From assembly GCA_045805505.1 (NCBI GenBank), contig JBJMLA010000072.1, forward strand, positions 124,001 to 188,000: a stretch of 64,000 bases of DNA, written 5' to 3'. Each line of letters starts with the position of its first letter. The stretch's first letter is position 1. Both the position numbers and the translations under genes were made by a program. The notes under the pieces were generated by a model, which worked only from the letters and a program-made list of their open reading frames with translations, ran no database searches and was not told the DNA's origin. This document shows, one piece after another, positions 8,643-15,897 of this stretch. The DNA comes from BP-464 sp045805505. Its GTDB lineage: Bacteria; Actinomycetota; Thermoleophilia; Solirubrobacterales; Solirubrobacteraceae.

Positions 8643-9529
8643 CCCGCTTTGAGCGCAACGTCAACCTCACCGCGGTCATCGTGCCGCTGCTGGCAATCGC
8701 GGTCGCTGTGCCGCTGCTGTGGGGCGATCTGCTCGGCCCCGCCGACGTCGCCATCGCCGTCACGCTGTACCTGATCACCGGCTTCGGCATCACCATCGGC
8801 TATCACCGGCTGCTGACCCACCGCTCGTTCGTCACGTACCGGCCGGTCGAGTACGCGCTGGCCGCTGCCGGAGCGCTGGCGCTGCAGGGCTCGCCGCTCG
8901 ACTGGGTGGCCGACCACCGCAAGCACCACGCCCACACCGACGAGGAGGGCGACCCGCACAGCCCGCACGCCGGCCACGGAGCCGGCGTCCGCGGGGCGCT
9001 GCGCGGCCTGTTCCACGCCCACGTCGGCTGGCTGTGGGTGACCCAGGGGCAGGCCAACCCGCACAAGTACGCCAAGGACCTGGCCGAGGACCCCGTCCAC
9101 CGGGCCATGCACCGCCGCTACCTGTGGTTCGCCCTCGGCACCCTGGCCCTGCCGTTGGTCCTGGGTCTGCTGGTGTCCGGCACGCTCCACGGGGCCCTGA
9201 CTGCGCTGGTCTGGGGCGGGTTCGTCCGCATCGCGCTGCTGCACCACATCACCTGGTCGGTCAACAGCATCTGCCACTTCTTCGGCCGCCGGCGCTTCGC
9301 CACCGATGACTACTCCACCAACGTTGTGTGGCTCGCGTTGCCCTCACTCGGCGAGGCCTGGCATCACAATCATCACGCGTTCAGCCGGTCGGCCTTTCAC
9401 GGACTGCGGCGCTCCGAGCAGCTGATGGATCCCACCGGGTGGGTCATCCGACTTATGCGGCGTAGCGGGCTGGCGTGGAACGTGGTTTCGATCGGGCCTG
9501 ATCGCCAGCAGTCAAAGCTCGCTCGCTGA
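8639..9529 (+). CDS. Acyl-CoA/acyl-lipid delta-9-type fatty acid desaturase
   Basis: The 296-residue membrane di-iron desaturase introduces a double bond into acyl chains. All three histidine boxes are present: HRLLTH (56-61), HRKHH (93-97) and HHNHH (242-246), with membrane segments near 11-53, 160-180 and 185-205. The spacing is that of stearoyl-CoA desaturase-like bacterial enzymes. Last gene of the operon, starting in an ATGA overlap with the reductase; a 12-bp hairpin follows about 90 bp after the stop. Confidence 0.92.
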   Translation: MTRFERNVNLTAVIVPLLAIAVAVPLLWGDLLGPADVAIAVTLYLITGFGITIGYHRLLTHRSFVTYRPVEYALAAAGALALQGSPLDWVADHRKHHAHTDEEGDPHSPHAGHGAGVRGALRGLFHAHVGWLWVTQGQANPHKYAKDLAEDPVHRAMHRRYLWFALGTLALPLVLGLLVSGTLHGALTALVWGGFVRIALLHHITWSVNSICHFFGRRRFATDDYSTNVVWLALPSLGEAWHHNHHAFSRSAFHGLRRSEQLMDPTGWVIRLMRRSGLAWNVVSIGPDRQQSKLAR

Positions 9530-9621
9530 CGCGTGGCGACTATCGGTCGATGAGGACCCAGTACGAGATCGCCTACCGCTCCGGGCTAATCCCGTTTGCA
9601 GGGGTTTTCAGGCCCCGAGAA

Positions 9622-9648
9622 CGGCACGCCGGCAGCGCCGGCGTGCCG
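9622..9648. terminator. Perfect 12-bp hairpin, likely bidirectional terminator
   Basis: CGGCACGCCGGC and its exact complement are separated by a 3-base loop (AGC). No T-run follows, as is common in actinobacteria. It lies between the end of the fatty acid operon and a minus-strand coding remnant ending at 9663, so it could stop transcription from both sides. Confidence 0.7.
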
Positions 9649-9662
9649 CTACCGAAGCCGCG

Positions 9663-9914
9663 CTATTTGCCCATCCTGATGGCGTGGAGGCCGTGCACGA
9701 ACGGGGTCACGTTGCACGGGTCGTGCGTGGTGCCGAACTGGTAGTGGATGCTCACGTGGCCGTACGGGCAGAAGGCGGCGGACACGCGGACCGAGCTCTT
9801 GTTGACGACGTCGAGGTTGATGGGCGCGCCTCTGTGGACCGACCCGTGACCCCGTCGGCCGGGCGGAGGGTCGTAAGTCGACCATCTGTCCGTGCTGCGC
9901 CCGCGGGCCGTTGT
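9663..9914 (-). pseudogene. Possible truncated minus-strand gene without a start codon
   Basis: Between 9530 and 9956 no intact gene is visible. On the minus strand an open frame runs from a TGA near 9915 down to a TAG at 9663. Its last ~57 codons (about 9834 to 9666) have almost only G/C in third position and read like a folded protein (for example VSIHYQFGTTHDPCNV and PFVHGLHAIRMGK, with two cysteines). Upstream of that the codon bias fades and no ATG, GTG or TTG lies at a sensible place. This looks like the surviving 3' end of a decayed or truncated gene; a chance open frame in GC-rich DNA is the alternative. Confidence 0.4.
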
Positions 9915-9956
9915 TCATACCGATGCGCAACCCGATGGCTGCGATGATGCCGCACC

Positions 9957-11030
9957 ATGCCCCGTCTCCTGCCGGCCACCATCGCAGCCGCCGTCCTGTC
10001 GCTCGCACTGCCGGCCACGGGTGCGGCGACGACCACCGCCACGCGTGTCGGCAGCGCGATCACGATCACCGGAGACGGAGGGCCCAACGTCATCTCCGTC
10101 GACGGCATCGGGAACTTCATCACCTACAAGGACCCGACGGGTCCGAACATCGTGGCGGGCGAGGGATGCTTCCAGGAGAGCGACTCGCTCATCAACTGCG
10201 GACAGGGTGGGCCGGGGCTGAAGGCCACGGTCGTCCTCGGCGCAGGCGACGACACCTACGACGACCGGGTGGCGCGCACGGATTGGCCGGTCGTCGACGT
10301 CGATGCGGGCGAGGGCAACGACACGGTCAACGGGTCCTACGGCAGCGACACCCTGCGCGGCGGGCCCGGCAACGACATCCTGCGGGGCATCGCCGGCGAC
10401 GACCAGATCGACGGGGGTGCCGGAGACGACACGATCCACGGCGGCGCCGACAACGACACGATCGTCGGCGGCGCGGGGCACGACCTCATCAACGGCGACG
10501 GCGACTACAGCGGCACGACCATCGGCGGCAACGACGTCATCAAGGCGCGTGACGGCGAGGTCGACCAGATCACGTGTGGCTGGGGCGCCGACATCGCGGA
10601 GGTCGATGCCGACGACGCCGAGGACGTGGACTGCGAGACGGTCGACCAGTCGACCGGTGGGCCGTCGGATGTCCCCGGCGGGCTCACGGTCACATTGGGG
10701 CGGCCCAAGCCGGTCGGGCTGCGCGCGCTGGCGAACGGCACGGCACTCGTCGTCCCGGCCACGATCTCCGAGGCCTGCGTGGGCGTGCTCAAGCTCACCG
10801 TCGGCGCGGCGGAGGCGCGACGGGCCAAGCTCGGGCGGTCGAAGGTCACGCTCGCCTCGCTCGCCGGCGAAGCGCCGGCCGGCAGGGTCCGGCTGTCCCT
10901 CAAGGTCAAGGCCGCCTACCGGTCGAAGGTCCGGCGCCTCAAGCAGCTCAAGACGACCCTGTCGATCGCCTGCGCGACGCCTTCAGGCTCGAACGCGGGG
11001 CAGGCGATGTCGCTCACGCTGACGCGCTGA
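9957..11030 (+). CDS. Secreted calcium-binding-repeat (RTX-like) protein
   Basis: The 357-residue product starts with a signal peptide (about residues 1-23). Residues ~85-180 hold several glycine/aspartate nonapeptides of the hemolysin type, such as GGPGNDILRG, GGAGDDTIHG and GGAGHDLING, which fold into a calcium-loaded beta roll. The C-terminal ~130 residues (from LTVTLGRPKPVG) form a separate beta-rich domain with two Cys. No toxin or protease domain is visible. Probably an extracellular structural or adhesive protein. A similar protein lies at 53057. Confidence 0.82.
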   Translation: MPRLLPATIAAAVLSLALPATGAATTTATRVGSAITITGDGGPNVISVDGIGNFITYKDPTGPNIVAGEGCFQESDSLINCGQGGPGLKATVVLGAGDDTYDDRVARTDWPVVDVDAGEGNDTVNGSYGSDTLRGGPGNDILRGIAGDDQIDGGAGDDTIHGGADNDTIVGGAGHDLINGDGDYSGTTIGGNDVIKARDGEVDQITCGWGADIAEVDADDAEDVDCETVDQSTGGPSDVPGGLTVTLGRPKPVGLRALANGTALVVPATISEACVGVLKLTVGAAEARRAKLGRSKVTLASLAGEAPAGRVRLSLKVKAAYRSKVRRLKQLKTTLSIACATPSGSNAGQAMSLTLTR

Positions 11031-11050
11031 TCGGTCGAGCAGGCGTCCGG

Positions 11051-12832
11051 CTAGGAGAACGGGAGGAAGCCGGGTGAGGCCCCGGTCGCGCCGTTGTCGG
11101 CCAGGACGTCGCCCCAGCTGCGCAGCACGCCCGTTCCGCTGATCGAGTAGGCGGTGGCGTTGCCGGCGATGCGGTTGGCGCCGAGGCGCAGCGTCGCGCC
11201 GCTGCCGGCGAGCACGCCCGTGGCATTGCCGGCGATGTGTGCGCCGACGACGGTCGCGTCGGTGTTCGCCGCGGAGATCCCGGCGGTGCAGTTGTCGGTG
11301 AACGAGCCGCCGTCGACGAGCGCCCTGGAGGCGTTCAGCGCGGCTCCCGATCCGGAGAAGCCACGCACGGTGACGTTCTCGAGGCGCAGGGCGCCGGCCG
11401 AGACGAACCTGATGCCGTCCGCGGAGCCCGCGGCCGAGCACGGCGCGGTGCTCTGGACGAGCAGGTTGCGCAGCGTCACCTGGCCGGCGCCGGCGTCGAC
11501 GACGATGCCGGACCCCAGGACCACCGCCTGGCGGTCTACGCCATCGATCGTCAGAGGCCGGTCGACGGTCAGCGGGCCGAAGTCGCCGGGAGACATGACG
11601 GCGATCTCCCCGCCCGGGAAGAGCACGTCCTGCGCGCCCGCGAACGTGCGACACGGAGCCGTGCGGCTGCACGGATTGAGGTCGTCGCCCTGGGCATGGA
11701 CCCAGGCCGTCGAGGTCGTGGCGACAGCCGCGTGGGCGACCGGCCGCCGCGCAGGCGGCTTCGCGTTGAACGAGATGCCGACGGAGGTGCCCGCCTCCGC
11801 GATGACCCCGGCCCGGATGTCCTGGGCGTAGGTGCGCAGGCGCTTGCCGTGCTTGCGCAGGTGGTAGCTGACGCGGCCGAGGCGGCAGCCACCGGCGAAG
11901 AGGGCGTCGACGGTCCCGCGGAACGTTCGCGGCGTCAGGTCGGGTACGAGGCACAGCGCGGTGGACGGCGGGGGCACGGCGGCCGGGGTCTGGCCGCCGC
12001 CGCCGCCGCTCGCGGGCGCCGGTGTCGTGCCGGCGACGCTCGGCGGCCCCGGCGGCTGGTGCAGGAAGGAGGTCGGCGTGCCGTCGGTGCCGTTGCCGGC
12101 GACGCGGTTGTCGCCGAAGCTCACCAGCGATGCACCGGACTCGGTCGCCAGCCCGGTCGTGTTGTGCGTCACCGTGGTGCCGGCGAGCCGGACGGTGGAG
12201 TCGGTGCCGGCGAGGACGCCGACGAGGTTGCCGGCGACAACGCTGTCGAAGAGGTCGACGGAGACCCCGCCGCCCGCGCGCCGCGCCTGCACGCCCGCTG
12301 TGCAGTTGCCCTGCAGCCGCGAGTCACGGATGACGACGCGCGTTCCGGTGGCCACCGGCTCGACGGAGACGCCCGCGCCGGGGAAGCCCCGCACGACGAC
12401 GTCGTCGATCGTCACCGACCGGGCGTCGAGGACCCTGATGCCGTTGACGGCGCCCGGGGCCGAGCACGCGTCGTTGTTCCAGTAGTTCAGCGTGAGGTGG
12501 CGCAGCCTGACGTCCCGGCCCGCGCCGTTGACCGTGATTCCCGGCGTGGTCGAGACGAGTAGGGCCATCTGCCCGGTCCCGTCGAGGGTCAGGCTCTTAT
12601 TGGTGATCGTCACCGCGCCGAGAGAGGCGGGGTCGAGCACGTTGATGATCCCGCCCGCGGCGGTCTTGTTGATCGTGCCGGCGTATGTGTGGCAGGGCGC
12701 GGTGCGACTGCACGGGTTGACGTCGTCTCCCACGCCGGAGGTCCATGTCCGGGTCGCCTGCGCCCCGGCACCCGCCGGCGCGGCGAGCGCGGTGAGCGCC
12801 AGGAGCAGCGTCAGGAGGCGAGGGACCGTCAC
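11051..12832 (-). CDS. Secreted beta-helix / PASTA / beta-helix protein, copy B
   Basis: The 593-residue product has a signal peptide (1-24), a right-handed beta-helix (about 27-280), a proline/glycine linker, a PASTA-like segment (about 293-365, CLVPDLTPRTFRGTVDALF) and a second beta-helix (about 375-593). Both helices open with a related motif: TWTSGVGDDVNPCSR and AWVHAQGDDLNPCSR, followed by PC(H/R)T(Y/F)AG. The gene is therefore internally duplicated. It begins with GTG in a 4-bp overlap with the paralogous gene upstream (12829-14616), so the two are co-translated. No catalytic residues of pectate lyases were recognised; a wall-associated binding or structural role is inferred. Confidence 0.82.
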   Translation of the reverse strand: MTVPRLLTLLLALTALAAPAGAGAQATRTWTSGVGDDVNPCSRTAPCHTYAGTINKTAAGGIINVLDPASLGAVTITNKSLTLDGTGQMALLVSTTPGITVNGAGRDVRLRHLTLNYWNNDACSAPGAVNGIRVLDARSVTIDDVVVRGFPGAGVSVEPVATGTRVVIRDSRLQGNCTAGVQARRAGGGVSVDLFDSVVAGNLVGVLAGTDSTVRLAGTTVTHNTTGLATESGASLVSFGDNRVAGNGTDGTPTSFLHQPPGPPSVAGTTPAPASGGGGGQTPAAVPPPSTALCLVPDLTPRTFRGTVDALFAGGCRLGRVSYHLRKHGKRLRTYAQDIRAGVIAEAGTSVGISFNAKPPARRPVAHAAVATTSTAWVHAQGDDLNPCSRTAPCRTFAGAQDVLFPGGEIAVMSPGDFGPLTVDRPLTIDGVDRQAVVLGSGIVVDAGAGQVTLRNLLVQSTAPCSAAGSADGIRFVSAGALRLENVTVRGFSGSGAALNASRALVDGGSFTDNCTAGISAANTDATVVGAHIAGNATGVLAGSGATLRLGANRIAGNATAYSISGTGVLRSWGDVLADNGATGASPGFLPFS

Positions 12833-14616
12833 TTGGCCGCCAATGCGTCCGGGGTGGCGCCGTCGGCGGTGTTGCCGAGCAGCTCGTCGCCCCAGCTCTG
12901 CAGCACGCCGGTGCCGGTGCGGGCGAACGCCGTCGTGTTGCCGGAGATCTGGTTGCCGCCGAGCCTCACGGTGGCGCCGTCGCCGGCCGTCACGCCGGTC
13001 ACGCTGCCGCTGACGCTCGAGTCCAGGACGGTGACGTCGGTGGGAGCACCGGCGGCCGCGATGCCCGCGGTGCAGTTGCCGGTCAACGTGCTGTGATCGG
13101 CGATCACGTGCGCGGCGCTCGTCGGATCGGTGAGCACGCCGGCGTTGGGGAACCCGCGGATGACCACGTTCTCGAGCCGCACGACGTGCGCCGAGATGAT
13201 CCGGATACCGCTGCCGCTGACGCCCGGGGCAGTACAGCTCGGGCCGTACTCGATCGTCAGGTTGCGCAGCGTCACGTCGGCCGCCGGCCCGGCGTTGATG
13301 ACGATCCCGTTCGCAGAGGTGAAACCGAGAACCGAGGCGAGGTTCGCGCCGCCGTCGATGGTCACGGGCTGGGTGACGGTGAGCGTTCCGCCGCTGACCG
13401 GGTCAAGGGCGTTGATGGTGCCGCCGTCCGCGGTCTGAGTCACCGCGCCCGCCAGCGTCTTGCAGGGCGCAATACGAGCGCACGTGGGGTTGGCATCGTC
13501 GCCCACCCCGGAGATCCACGTCACGGCCTCGCCACCGGTGACCGCCACGCTCGCCCTCGGGGGGCGCGCCTTCGGGCGCTTGGCGCTGATCGTCATGCGC
13601 ACCTGCGTCTGCGGTGCCGTCACGGCGCCCGCCCGCACGTCCTGGCGGTACATGCGGTAGCGGCGGTGCTTGCGGCTGTAGCGGTAGCGCACCGTGCCGG
13701 GGCGACAGCCCGCGGCGTAGAGCTTGCGGACGGCCGGCGCATACCGCAGGCCGGTGACCTTCGGGACGATGCACGGCGCGGCCGCCGGTGCGGCCGGCGG
13801 CGTCGGCGCACCGGGTTCGGCGCCGCCGCTCGGGGCGGGCGCCGGCGCGGGCGCAGGCGTCGGCGAACCGTCGGCGACATTGCCCGCGACGCGGTTGTCG
13901 CCGTTGCTGCTCAGGACGCCGCCGGCGTCGTAGGCGAGCCCGGTGGCGTTGGCGGTGACCGTGTTGCGCGCGATCCGGACGGCCGCGCCGGCGCCCGCCC
14001 GCACGCCCGTCGGGTTGTTGGTCACGAACGAGTCGAGCAGCGTGACGCGGGCCGACCCGCCGGGGCGACGCGCGTCGAGCCCCGCCGTGCAGTTGTCGGA
14101 GAGGTGTGAGTCGCGGACGACCACCGTCGTGCCGTCCGCTGTCGGCGCGATCGCGATCCCCGCCCCGGGGAACCCGCGGACGGTGACCTTGTCGATGGTC
14201 ACGGACCGCGCGGCGAGGATCCGGATCCCGGCGGCGGTGCCGGCGGCCGAGCACGGACCGCCGGCGCCCCACTGCAGGTCGAGGTCGCGCAACACGACGT
14301 CCTTGCCCGGCGCGTTGACCACGATCCCGTCTCCGGTCGCCGCCAGGACAACGGCCTGCGCGCCGGTGCCGTCGATCGTCACGCCCTGGGTCGCGGTGAA
14401 CGGACCGAAGTCGCCGGGGCTGTTCGCGGTGACGACCCCGTCGGGGTCGGTGGCGGCCACGGCAGCCGCGAAGGTCAGGCACGGGTCGGAGTAGCCGCAG
14501 AGGTTCGCGTCGTCGCCGACGCCAGCGACCCACGACTGCGGGTTGGCGGCGAACGCCGGCGCAGGCAGCAGGGCGGCCGCGAGCAGGGCCAGGAGAGGAT
14601 GGGGAAGGAACCGCAA
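12829..14616 (-). CDS. Secreted beta-helix / PASTA / beta-helix protein, copy A
   Basis: This 595-residue paralog of the downstream gene has the same order: signal peptide (1-23), beta-helix (about 27-260), linker rich in Ala/Pro/Gly, PASTA-like segment (about 283-350, CIVPKVTGLRYAPAVRKLY) and a second beta-helix to the end. Repeated motifs include GVGDDANLCGYSDPC and GVGDDANPTCARIAPC. PASTA domains bind peptidoglycan or muropeptides in other proteins. The start is TTG 14616; a -10-like TACGCT lies at 14653-14658 on the minus strand and a short hairpin at 14632-14647 falls in the leader. Confidence 0.82.
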   Translation of the reverse strand: MRFLPHPLLALLAAALLPAPAFAANPQSWVAGVGDDANLCGYSDPCLTFAAAVAATDPDGVVTANSPGDFGPFTATQGVTIDGTGAQAVVLAATGDGIVVNAPGKDVVLRDLDLQWGAGGPCSAAGTAAGIRILAARSVTIDKVTVRGFPGAGIAIAPTADGTTVVVRDSHLSDNCTAGLDARRPGGSARVTLLDSFVTNNPTGVRAGAGAAVRIARNTVTANATGLAYDAGGVLSSNGDNRVAGNVADGSPTPAPAPAPAPSGGAEPGAPTPPAAPAAAPCIVPKVTGLRYAPAVRKLYAAGCRPGTVRYRYSRKHRRYRMYRQDVRAGAVTAPQTQVRMTISAKRPKARPPRASVAVTGGEAVTWISGVGDDANPTCARIAPCKTLAGAVTQTADGGTINALDPVSGGTLTVTQPVTIDGGANLASVLGFTSANGIVINAGPAADVTLRNLTIEYGPSCTAPGVSGSGIRIISAHVVRLENVVIRGFPNAGVLTDPTSAAHVIADHSTLTGNCTAGIAAAGAPTDVTVLDSSVSGSVTGVTAGDGATVRLGGNQISGNTTAFARTGTGVLQSWGDELLGNTADGATPDALAAK

Positions 14617-14631
14617 GGCAGGTCGGGGGAC

Positions 14632-14647
14632 CGCGGCACCTGCCGCG
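14632..14647 (-). promoter_or_regulatory. 7-bp hairpin in the leader of the beta-helix operon
   Basis: CGCGGCA-CC-TGCCGCG is a perfect short inverted repeat about 15 bases before the TTG start at 14616. It lies in the predicted 5' leader and could affect translation; a chance GC-rich repeat is also possible. Confidence 0.35.
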
Positions 14648-14652
14648 CGGCG

Positions 14653-14658
14653 AGCGTA
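14653..14658 (-). promoter_or_regulatory. Candidate -10 box TACGCT for the beta-helix gene pair
   Basis: On the minus strand this TANNNT hexamer lies 36 bp before the TTG start. Unlike most promoters here it would leave a short leader of about 30 bases. Confidence 0.45.
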
Positions 14659-14740
14659 GCCGTGGCCGCCGCCTGCGACAAGGGAACGTCTCCCGAGACC
14701 AGACGAACGCGCCGCGGTCAGACGCCCGGGAGCAGCGGCG

Positions 14741-15073
14741 CTAGGCGCCCTGCTCGTAACGCGCCTGCTCCTCGACGGTCCGCTCGGCCCACGGAAAGGC
14801 CTCGAGGCGCGCCTCGGGGATCGGGTCGCCGCTCTCGACAGAGAGGCCGTACGTGCCTTCGCTTACCCGCTGCTCGGCGCGCTCGATGGCGGCGAGCTCG
14901 TCGCGCAGGCCCTCGGCGACCGCGTCGTCGACGCCGGCGCCGGTCAGCTCCGAGGCGTTGTCGGCTGACGTGCCGACATCGGGGTCGCCAGGGTCCGGCG
15001 CCGAGCCGGCGAGCGCCTGCTCGATCCGCAGTCGTGCAGCGGTCAGGAGCTCGCGGGCGTGATCGGTGTCCAT
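14741..15073 (-). CDS. DksA/TraR-like protein lacking zinc-finger cysteines
   Basis: The 110-residue product resembles the C-terminal part of DksA/TraR regulators. An N-terminal helical region (about 1-70, with DELAAIERAEQRVSEG) is followed by TYGLSVESGDPIPEARLEAF. In typical members this is YGxCxxCGxPIPxxRLEA with four zinc-binding cysteines; here all four are replaced (S, S, T, E). DksA-type proteins bind in the RNA polymerase secondary channel; whether this one does is inference. The start is ATG 15073, with TAGGCT six bases upstream, so the mRNA is probably leaderless. Confidence 0.8.
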   Translation of the reverse strand: MDTDHARELLTAARLRIEQALAGSAPDPGDPDVGTSADNASELTGAGVDDAVAEGLRDELAAIERAEQRVSEGTYGLSVESGDPIPEARLEAFPWAERTVEEQARYEQGA

Positions 15074-15079
15074 CCGGCG

Positions 15080-15085
15080 AGCCTA
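15080..15085 (-). promoter_or_regulatory. -10 box TAGGCT, leaderless start at 15073
   Basis: TAGGCT on the minus strand with a 6-bp spacer to ATG 15073 and no Shine-Dalgarno between, matching the recurring leaderless pattern. Confidence 0.65.
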
Positions 15086-15114
15086 CGTCACGCCAGGGGA
15101 TCCACCGAACGGAG

Positions 15115-15273
15115 CTAGGCGCCGTCCTCCTCCGCCTCGCGGATCGCGGCCAGTGCCGCGCGACCCGCGGGGGTCAATGCCAGCGAGGCATCGGAGGGGA
15201 CGGTCCCGGACCCTCGATGGAGTCCGGCATGCGTCGCAAAGGCGTCCGTCAGTGGATCGTCAGCGTGGACCAT
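15115..15273 (-). CDS. Small hypothetical protein
   Basis: A 52-residue open frame from ATG 15273 ends in LALTPAGRAALAAIREAEEDGA, which resembles the last helix of winged-helix (PadR/MarR-like) domains. No promoter hexamer or Shine-Dalgarno is obvious, and it sits in the gap between two real genes. It could be a remnant of a regulator or a chance frame. Confidence 0.35.
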   Translation of the reverse strand: MVHADDPLTDAFATHAGLHRGSGTVPSDASLALTPAGRAALAAIREAEEDGA

Positions 15274-15302
15274 GTGGTCAAAGTGGCGCGAACGGCAAAA
15301 CT

Positions 15303-15317
15303 GTGACCGCCGGTCAC
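15303..15317. promoter_or_regulatory. Palindrome upstream of the ArsR-type regulator
   Basis: GTGACC-GCC-GGTCAC is a perfect 6-bp inverted repeat ending 7 bp before the -10 box TAGAGT (15325-15330). That is where an operator for autoregulation by the downstream HTH protein would be expected. Confidence 0.5.
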
Positions 15318-15324
15318 GGATGAA

Positions 15325-15330
15325 TAGAGT
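15325..15330 (+). promoter_or_regulatory. -10 box TAGAGT, leaderless start at 15339
   Basis: TAGAGT lies 8 bp before ATG 15339 with no Shine-Dalgarno between. Confidence 0.6.
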
Positions 15331-15338
15331 CCCCTCAA

Positions 15339-15839
15339 ATGGCCAGAACACAGACGTCGGACTCGGATGTCCTCAAGGCGCTCAACCATCCGGTCCGCCG
15401 GCAGGTCATGAGCATGCTCGACGACGGGATCGCCAGCCCCAAGGAGCTGGCCGGGCGTCTGGGCCTGTCGATCCCCAGCGTGAGCTACCACGTGGGCATC
15501 CTGCGCGACCTCGGGCTCATCAAGGTCGTGCGCGAGACGCCGCGCCGCGGAGCCATCGAGCGCCACTACAAGGCCGTGCAGCGCTCGCTGTCGGTCCGGC
15601 AGGTCGTCGATTGGGTCCTGGCCTCCGATCAGGACAAGCCGCGCGGCTGGAGCGCGAAGCTCACCGAGCTCGACGCGGAGGGCGCCGCCGCCGTGCGGGC
15701 CTCGGTCGAACGGCTGTGGAAGGACGTCGAGCGCGCCGAGCAGCAGTCCCAGCGCCGCGCGGCGAAGACCGGCGCGAAGCCGGCCACCCGGCACGCCGTC
15801 GGGGCGTTCGTCACCGAGCCGACGCCGGACCCCGTCTAG
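15339..15839 (+). CDS. ArsR-like winged-helix transcriptional regulator
   Basis: The 166-residue protein opens with a compact winged-helix domain (about 8-90): VLKALNHPVRRQVMSML, SPKELAGRLGLSIPSVSYHV as recognition region, then a wing (VRETPRRGAIERHYKA). No metal-binding ELCVCDL motif is seen, so it is an HTH_20/ArsR-fold regulator rather than a classical metal sensor. The C-terminal ~75 residues are helical and basic. A palindrome in its promoter suggests autoregulation. Ligand and targets are unknown. Confidence 0.85.
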   Translation: MARTQTSDSDVLKALNHPVRRQVMSMLDDGIASPKELAGRLGLSIPSVSYHVGILRDLGLIKVVRETPRRGAIERHYKAVQRSLSVRQVVDWVLASDQDKPRGWSAKLTELDAEGAAAVRASVERLWKDVERAEQQSQRRAAKTGAKPATRHAVGAFVTEPTPDPV

Positions 15840-15853
15840 CTCGAAGCCGTCAC

Positions 15854-15875
15854 AAGCGGACTGGACAGTCCGCTT
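15854..15875. promoter_or_regulatory. TetR-type operator in front of the MFS exporter
   Basis: AAGCGGACT and AGTCCGCTT form a perfect 9-bp inverted repeat with a 4-bp spacer. This half-site (AAGCGGAC/GTCCGCTT) is common among actinobacterial TetR operators. It lies just upstream of and partly overlaps the promoter of the MFS gene, which is co-transcribed with a TetR gene, so it is the likely binding site of that repressor. Confidence 0.75.
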
Positions 15876-15881
15876 CCGCGC

Positions 15882-15887
15882 TAGGAT
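15882..15887 (+). promoter_or_regulatory. -10 box TAGGAT for the MFS/TetR operon
   Basis: TAGGAT lies 10 bp before GTG 15898, directly downstream of the TetR-type operator, so a bound repressor would block polymerase. No Shine-Dalgarno is present. Confidence 0.6.
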
Positions 15888-15897
15888 CTGGACTCTC

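Noticed and set aside
9550..9744. A 64-codon plus-strand frame after the desaturase
   Set aside because: It runs through the terminator hairpin, has unusual codon use and is antisense to the better-supported minus-strand remnant.
10340..10500. Similar periodic repeats considered as a tandem DNA repeat
   Set aside because: Explained by RTX-type protein repeats in the gene at 9957.
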